A stretch of DNA of 64,000 nucleotides from Pteria penguin. Its lineage: Eukaryota; Mollusca; Bivalvia; Pterioida; Pteriidae. Shown here one piece after another: positions 57,361 through 64,000 of the stretch. The first letter of the stretch is position 1. Each line of letters opens with the position of its first letter. The translations under genes were made by a program, and so were the position numbers. The stretch covers positions 31,122,769-31,186,768 of the forward strand of contig CM068588.1 of assembly GCA_035048485.1 (NCBI GenBank), in the 5' to 3' direction. The notes beneath the pieces were generated by a model that had not been told where the DNA came from, searched no databases, and saw only the letters and a list, made by a program, of their open reading frames with translations.

Positions 57361-59840
57361 ATGATTGGTAAAACAGCCCTAATTCTACTATTTATTGTGA
57401 TGCTACTATGTATTGATGATTCGGAAAGTTGGTGGAGTAGGCGACGCCGCCGACATCGTGTGCGAATTAGAGTTCGTTACGACAATAGAGGATGGAGAAT
57501 TGACGGGAAGATTAACAGTCGAGGAAAACGAGATGTATGTATAACCTTATTACACAAAAACCGACAGTAACAAAATAGTAACTTCGAATCTATTTTCTTA
57601 AGATTTTCATTATGAAATAAATACCTATTACCAAAGTACGCCAATATTAGAATTGCTTTTACTTTCGAAAAGAGACGGACGTGTTCTTCATATTATGTAA
57701 TAGTAGTTTATTCATCATAAGCTGAATCGCTATAGATGTTCATATACATTTAACTTGAAGTTTGGTATTTTAGTGCACTCAAGACTGGCAAGCACATGCT
57801 TACATACATAAATACTAAAATGTCTACCCGGCAGGCAATTAAATATATTATTGTGTTTTTCTTTTCTTCTTGTAAGAAACCTTTAATGACGTGTTTCATT
57901 TTAAATTACATGTTATGCAAGTATATGGCGATATGCTCGGTAATTTAATAAAATCCATTACATTGCTTCTTCTCTTTCACGGATTTCAATGAAATAAACA
58001 TGCGAACGTGGAACTGAACCGAATGCAGCCGAAAATAAATCTTGGTTTAGAAATAAAATCATACTAAGAATGTGGCAAATGTGGTGCATTTTCAATTTTC
58101 AGCAGTTTTTGTACTAAATTTAAGGGGTTTTTTTTCCCAAAAACTCCCAAATGCACCTTTCGACAAGGTGTTAACATGACTCATTTTGTTTGATCACCAC
58201 CAGCTACCACAAAATATAATAACTTGAACGATTTTCTACTTTTTAAACTTGATTTTATTGTCATGTGTGTGTGTTTATAGGATTCAAAACAATTTTATCA
58301 TGTCTTGTGAAAATTGTTAGTTTTCCACCGAAAAAAAAAAACTTACTAAAATTTACAGCAAATGAATTGATTGATTATATCTGTCATACATGCAAATGTT
58401 TAAGAAAACGAAGAAAACAAAAAACAAAAAGGTCAAAAGAAAATTTATAGTTTTGCCCACTTTGTAAAACAGCATTGATGACCTATACTCCTAGTTTTCA
58501 CTGATTGTTCTGAAAATTCATTAGTTTTTACCCCAAACGTATTGAATAAATACTTCAACAGACCATGTGTTGAGGCTATCACTATTGATTATTTTTTATG
58601 TCTGTCATAAACATGAATGTATAAGTTAAGTAAATATGAAATATGTATGAGTGGAGGAGTTTCAATTTTCAACTATTTTATTAATAAAACGGAATATCAA
58701 TTTCAGGTATCCGGACCATTCAACATTCACATCAAACTTAATGAATGTCTGTTTGACACCTATGACCTAGACATGGATAACAAGATATCTGCAAAGGAAG
58801 TGTTGTATGTGTTCGAAAATCACAAGAAAGAAAACAAAAAAACTGACGTTACAGTCAAGAAATTCATCAATGCACTTGACAGTATAAAGGGTATGGTCAT
58901 TATTCTATAGGAATTGGCCATTACATTTCATTTTCAGAGAGAATATATTCCTTGAGAAATTTTGACAAAACTATCTTATTATCATAAGTTCATCTGAAAA
59001 TAAAATCTATTAACATACAAACATACCTCAATCGTAATATTCCTGGTAAGGATCCCACCGCCGTTTCACTGGTGTTCTAGACACAGTAAAAACCTAGGTT
59101 TCATGTCAGGAAGACGTTAATCCCTCAATGCTTATATGACGTCTATTGTATATATCTATATATGTGTGCTTTGTGACAGATAGATACCGTCACAATATAA
59201 GTGAATTTTGTATGATGTCAAACAAGAATTAAGCAAAGGAAGAAATATGAAGGCATATTTGGTTTAATTTTGCTATAAATGTCTGTGGATTCCAGGAGAG
59301 ACGTTCATTGCTATTACGTGTTAAGAGTGTTAACTTTCATTCTAAGCACGTAATGTTTATGTGGTGAAACCTGTCAACTATAATAATTGTGACGATGATC
59401 CCTTCAAGTGAACGTTCTCAATTTTACAATCGAAAATATTTTTTCTGGGCTTATTTCTATTTGTTCTGCATGTCCGTTCCGAATCTTGTGATACAGCTGA
59501 ATCAGATGTCTTTTATCTTTTCTATCAAAATATATCATGAAGTTCATTTAACTGAATTGTATTCGTTTAATTGTGAAGTGGTATAAAAGAACCACAGTGG
59601 CCACATCTGTCCATGTGTAACCGTACTATAAACAACAAATAAATCGTTAACCTATTCTTTGATTCTGAATTTTTCCTGGTTTTCACACTCCTCTTCGTAC
59701 CATTTATTTATTCTTTTTACTGATATTTTCTCACAAACATTAAAATTTTGAAATTCTTATCTCTTAACTCTCCAGCTGATGGTTTAATTAGCAAGGCTGA
59801 ATTCAAGGCGTCTGTATCTTCAACAATCACAGGGTGCTGA
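57361..59840 (+). CDS. myticalin/mytimycin-type antimicrobial peptide precursor, copy 4 (140 aa)
   Basis: Coding exons: 57361-57534, 58707-58890 and 59776-59840, with the same phases as copies 1 and 2. The signal peptide differs by one residue (Val8 to Ile). The predicted mature peptide is residues 24-54, only 31 aa: WWS, five Arg, HRVRIRV, then a short tail with a single RGW; it has 12 Arg, one Lys, two Asp and no Cys. Gly55-Lys56-Arg57 is the processing and amidation signal. It has no tandem 13-residue repeats. The propeptide keeps EF-hand loop [12 protein letters not shown]; the second segment is ADGLISKAE and the C-terminus ITGC. Relative to copies 1 and 2 the mature region is the most diverged part. 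A functional paralogue is likely. Confidence 0.8.
59040..59145 (+). mobile_element. SINE core relic in intron 3 (copy 4)
   Basis: The words ctagacacagtaaaaacctaggtttcatgtc and gacgttaatccc resemble the gagacagtaaaaaccgagg...cgtgtc core of the SINE at 51678. Heads and tails are lost. Confidence 0.35.
59390..59560 (+). repeat. conserved non-coding block relocated into intron 3 of copy 4
   Basis: tctgcatgtcc...gtgatacagctgaatcagatgtct matches blocks that lie upstream of the promoter in copies 1 (about 12385-12440) and 2 (about 26010-26060). Confidence 0.45.
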
Positions 59841-59976
59841 GGTAAAATTATGAATAATTGTTATAAATATATTTATTTTTATTACCCTTGAATTGTTTGA
59901 ATTGTCTTGTGCTTTAAAATGAAGCAATTCATGTTTTATTGTGTAACTTATCAATGTTGTCGATATTTTGTTTCAG

Positions 59977-60040
59977 GTGACACATTGTCTTTGCAAATTT
60001 TGACAGGTTATATAAGTCATATCTGAAATAAAGATGCTAA
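59977..60040 (+). other. 3' UTR exon and poly(A) signal of copy 4
   Basis: The acceptor ttttgtttcag ends at 59976 and AATAAA is at 60027-60032. The stop-proximal donor is again one base after TGA. Confidence 0.6.
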
Positions 60041-61229
60041 CGAAATCAAACAAGTTGTCTTGTTTATTTTTGGTGTGCTTTGTTTGTGAATCGAAGTACA
60101 AATATATATTATCTGGACAATTTGCCTCTGGCTACCCATAAGTCATTTATAAATTATATCACATTGGGAACGATACAAAAACGTATCAATTGATTCTATT
60201 AAGCCATTTGCAAAGTATACATGTACTTTAATATCTATTGCAACTTTTCTCAAACGACTGAGTCTGATGTCTTCTTTGCTTTCTTTCGAGGAAGCATTAA
60301 CATGGACCCTAAATAAAACATTCAAGAAATAAAGTTTATGCAGAACGGCAAGTACTGCAATGTCAGCAGATTGTAATCACTCATAACTCCAGCAGAGGAA
60401 ACTCAGTCCCTAGGTGTCTACAATGTTTTTTTTCGAAAAGTAGTCATTTCTCTGAATGTAACAAAAATATCCTCGAATACTCGAACTCCGTGGTATTAAA
60501 GATGTTAACAAATAAAAGTATCATTAGCTTTTTTCTCGGTTCGCCGGTTTTAGGCTTAGTTGAAGTACCGACATGCTTTCTAACAGAAGCTTTTACTTCG
60601 TTTTCTGTGATGCAACGTCCAGATACCAACTTGCTAAGGCATCTACGCGGTTTTCTTGTGGTCTTTTTCTCTGACATTAATCGAAACAATGCCACTTCAC
60701 GAGTGTCAAAAAATTATGTTCAATCTCTTGAGATGCATCTCCGCTGTTGGTAATTAACTCCGGTTCGTTGAACACTTCTGCTGGTGCCACTGTGAGGGGG
60801 TCTATAACTTAAGAATTCAGTAGGAAGATTTCTGTCTTCCGGAAAGCCGTCTGCATGTTATCTCGACTTAAAGCCTTCGTGTATGCATAACTGGCAAGCT
60901 CTCCTATGCTGTACCTACTTATTTCAGAATATGTTAAACGCATCTGTTTGTGACATTCACTGTTATGTATTGAAGAGGACCAAAACATCCGACGTATAAA
61001 GGCTTCAGAATATGGCTGGTGTGAGCTGGCAAGATGTATAAAATGATTCTGTTATCCTTAGCCCATTCAATCAGTCCAACTCACACATGTGTAGTATGCC
61101 AATCCATCAGAAAAAGTACAAAGTGGTCATCGTGTTGTATATACTTGATGAAATGGTTTTACAGGTACTTCCTAAAGATTTCTCTTTCTCATTTTTTGAC
61201 ACGTCACCACTACCTCCAGGTGATGTTCC
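60041..61229. other. intergenic; possible coding relic on the minus strand at 60440-60780
   Basis: On the minus strand VFNEPELITNSGDASQEIEH runs into a frame change near 60690 and then MALFRLMSEKKTTRKPRR, CLSKLVSG and a Lys-rich block to about 60545. Composition and a frameshift in the middle look like a decayed coding exon, but I cannot assign it. Nothing else recognised. Confidence 0.3.
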
Positions 61230-61960
61230 TTCAATTAGATCATCCCTCATCCGTAGACATTGTAATTCTGATGACCATTTAATCTTGTCCATGAGAGTCC
61301 GTATTATTGAAAAAAATATATTACCATACTAATAGTCCTTCACTTAGTACCCCTTTCTGTAGACAATGCGAAGAATACTGGATAAGAAAACTGGCACTGC
61401 ATTTCCATATCGTTGCAATGATGATATTAATAGCGTAGGGAATTTATCTAGAATAAGGTGTAGCAATTTTAATGTCATGGGTTTGTTCGATTACACCAGT
61501 AGACGGAAAAGTAGTCACGGGCATCGCTCTTAAAATAAGCCTAATATACATAATGTGCTTTTTTCTACGCTTTTACCACACGTCAATAAACAGTTAGGTA
61601 TACATCACATTCGTAGAAAACTTTATTCTGTTCCTCTACGTATACTTCATAAGCTGTATGAGGAAGCCAGAGAAAATACATATATTGACTCTTCTACACC
61701 AGAATGCAGATTCAGCTTTCTTATTATAGACGTGGCCAAATTTCGGTTGTTCAATCCAGTTCGCCATACGGAGGACATGTCTTCTAATTCTCATCGCTTT
61801 TTCTTAAAGCTGAAGTTTGCCAATAAAGGCATAGACGCATTGAACATCAGCAATATCCTCAACCATAGGAAAGTTCAGCCTTACATTCCACCATACTTTA
61901 AATATACAGAAGCACCATGTAGATCCTACGGCTATACACCCACCATTGCTTCTAATATAA

Positions 61961-62400
61961 AGATGATGGATAAATCCAAAGCACAAGTCCAAAAATCATG
62001 AAACCATAGGACATACAAAATCAGTGAAAATGAAAAACAAATGGAAAATAACAAAATATGTCTACTTGAAGAGCATATGTGAACCCCTGTGATGGAGTGA
62101 GATCAGGTGCCCGGGGAGAGTGAGCATCTCCTGCTTGCTAGCAACACCCGTCACATATACCCCGTAGAAAGAGTCAAATCGTGTGAATTCCATATGTATT
62201 TATATATGGAGAAGTCGAAGTAGGTAACCTTCTAGTATAGAAGGTGTCAAATCTGTGTAAAGTGATCGGAATCGGTCCAGAATATCATTTAAAAGTCTGG
62301 ATAACGAGATATCATATGGAGTAATAAGAGTCTCGTAACAACCGTAGAACTTCCTCAGTGACGTTGCTAGTCTAGCACATATATAACCTGTTTAAAGTAA
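61961..62400 (-). mobile_element. inverted 3'-end fragment of the same Penelope family, nested
   Basis: Near-identical to plus-strand 38870-39290 (gatggataaatccaaa ... tctagcacatatataacc), which is the antisense of that element's C-terminus and 3' UTR. Here it splits the linker from the CxC block of the plus-strand element. Confidence 0.75.
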
Positions 62401-62875
62401 ACTGTTTAATTACAAACTTTGAAGTGCCTAGATATCAAACATCTTACACAAAACCATACCGCGTGTTCATGCTGCATATCCAAATTTACATATAGTCCTG
62501 TTGGTCACGTCATCACTGGCGATGTCAACATCGTGAACAATATAACTCTTCGTCAGCTAATTACCCGGGGACCAAAATTTAGAGAGCCTGAAAAATTTAA
62601 TCAGCGAATCAACTTCCGTATTGTTATGGATTCGGTAGAGGACTATGCTCGTAGATGGGCAAAACGTGAAAAAGTTGAGCTGAATACGTTATCAGAATGG
62701 GTTAAGAGTGTAAGAGGTTTGATACTCACACGTATTAGTAATTTAAAAAGGAACATGAAGATCAGTCATCCGTTTGTCTTCGACGACCCAAGAGTCAGAG
62801 AAGAACTCGAAAGAATACATCACAAGTATGTGTTAGTACCAGCTGATAAAGCCCCGAACAATATCGTTTTTATTC

Positions 62876-63298
62876 AAATACAAGACTATAGGTCTTGTAT
62901 TTGGCCCCTCTACAGCTTTATGCAGACTTTTACTTGAACGTTGCACGCTGACTAACAAGGCGGTGGGGACTATATGACGGGCCGTGTCCAAACCTTTTTC
63001 AGAGGAGACATGGTCCTGAACCTCGTCCCCTCTGACTGTTAGTCGGGACTCCTACAGATCTAGGGTCTTAGCTCGCTTTCAGACTGGCAGAGCACGGTTT
63101 TTCATGTTGATGTCGCATATATTTTTATATCATTATGTGTTTTACAATACCTTACATGTTTATATTTTTATGACCTCTCAACATACGAAACCTGTTGATC
63201 CTTATTCTTTACATGAAGGATTACTTATAAATTTTTAAATGTACGTCCTTTGATTGTTCTGCTGTTACGGTGAGTGGAAGGGTGGGCCCGTAAACCGG
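62876..63298 (+). mobile_element. Penelope 3'-UTR fragment nested in the RT
   Basis: Reverse complement of 44766-45185 with only scattered differences, so the fragment lies in sense orientation. It replaces or interrupts the RT between VPADKAPNNIVFI and the YLYWIL block. Confidence 0.75.
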
Positions 63299-64000
63299 TG
63301 AACCACACCATTTGTTTGGCTTTTGTGAAATGTACTGAGGATAGTGAGTTCGAGTTACCCTATTTATATTGGATCCTAAATTACACAGACTCATATAAAC
63401 ATAGGTTCATTGCAGGATCCGGTAAATGCTCCACCAAACCTCTATCAGCCCTCCTTATCAAAATATTATCTGCAATTAAGGAAAAACTTCAGGCGTACTC
63501 CGATGTGATTTACTCTCGAAGTGGTGTTAATCAGTTTTGAATACTAAAAATCTCCAAAGAATTATTGGAAAACTTAAAATCTCAAAATCTGACAACTATT
63601 GAATTCATTGAGACATGATTTTTCTACACTTTATACCACCATACCTCATGATAAATTGAAAAACAGGATCTTTAGAATTATTGATAACTGTTTTAGGATA
63701 TCTAGATACATATTTTGTGAAAAACCACTCTGAATCTAAATATAAGTACTCTGAAGATGACATCAAAAGCATGCTGGATTTTCTGATTGAATATATATGT
63801 TGTGTTCGGTGACCAGGTCTTCTTTAACAAACCATCGGAATTCCTATGGGGACTAACATGCTCCTTTGCTAGTCGATTTGTCCCCTTCGTCGTACGAAAT
63901 TGACTTCATACAAAATCTTGTAAGCCAAAATAAGAAGCAATTGGCCTAGTCTTTTAATTTTACATTCAGATATATTGATGATGTACTATCTATAAATAAC

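Larger units (their letters stand above)
61230..64000 (+). mobile_element. Penelope-like element (Naiad-like), plus strand, with two nested insertions, cut by the window edge
   Basis: Order: the end of a GIY-YIG domain (61230-61440, with HLILSMRVRIIEKNI and EEYWIRK), linker (61555-61960, FVKLKFANKGID-like and CRSYGYTPTIAS), an interruption, ACSC (CxC) with SPVGHVITGDVNIV (62460-62540), LNTLSEWVKSV and VPADKAPNNIVF (about 62865), an interruption, then YLYWIL, HRFIAGSGKCSTKPLS (63400-63445) and SRSGVNQF (63515-63540), decaying to a YIDD-like block at about 63975. It has the same permuted order as 38870-41850 but opposite strand. Its 5' end is truncated and several frames are broken. It probably continues beyond 64000. 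Confidence 0.7.

Overview
The window looks like nuclear DNA of a marine mussel (Mytilidae, probably Mytilus or a close relative). It is AT-rich and intron-containing, and it is loaded with retroelement remnants, tRNA-derived SINEs and minisatellites. The taxonomic call rests mainly on a small gene family that I read as myticalin/mytimycin-type antimicrobial peptide precursors: a conserved signal peptide, an Arg/Trp-rich mature region ending in a Gly-Lys-Arg processing signal, and a C-terminal EF-hand propeptide. I know this arrangement only from mussels. The species is an inference.

Layout. 1-6.1 kb is single-copy-like. It holds the first two coding exons of a minus-strand PPPPY-rich protein (1778-2809), a dead LINE tail (3.2-3.76 kb) and an intact minus-strand gene for a basic 298-residue protein of unknown function (5146-6042). 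6.1-9.0 kb is featureless apart from a GA microsatellite and a small repeat scrap. From 9 kb on, most of the window is built from repeated copies of one segment. In order, that segment carries a 49-bp minisatellite, a 29-bp minisatellite, about 2 kb of conserved 5' flank, a five-exon peptide gene, a conserved 3' flank, a DIRS-like retroelement with its RT core deleted, a roughly 345-bp dispersed repeat and a short tail. Parts are missing in some copies. Gene copy 1 codes at 13764-15940 (177 aa), copy 2 at 28392-30574 (177 aa) and copy 4 at 57361-59840 (140 aa). Copy 3 (37896-38441) keeps only the propeptide exons and has lost promoter, signal peptide and mature peptide.

Later insertions interrupt this framework. 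A decayed Harbinger transposon with an inverted dispersed repeat lies inside copy 2's 5' flank (about 21.9-24.9 kb). A minus-strand Penelope-like retroelement sits behind copy 3 (38.9-41.85 kb); its GIY-YIG endonuclease precedes the reverse transcriptase, the permuted order described for Naiad-type elements. Another Penelope fragment lies inside the third DIRS-like copy. A plus-strand Penelope element at 61.2-64.0 kb runs off the window and carries two nested insertions, one of them an inverted piece of the same family.

How the parts relate: the peptide genes look like one tandemly duplicated innate-immunity locus. Promoter block, signal peptide and EF-hand exons are conserved. The mature-peptide exon varies, and copies 1 and 2 carry four 13-residue internal repeats that copy 4 lacks. 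The flanking minisatellites and retroelement blocks are plausible substrates for the unequal exchange that made the array. Exon structures were deduced by eye from splice signals, frame continuity and agreement between copies; no transcript evidence was available.
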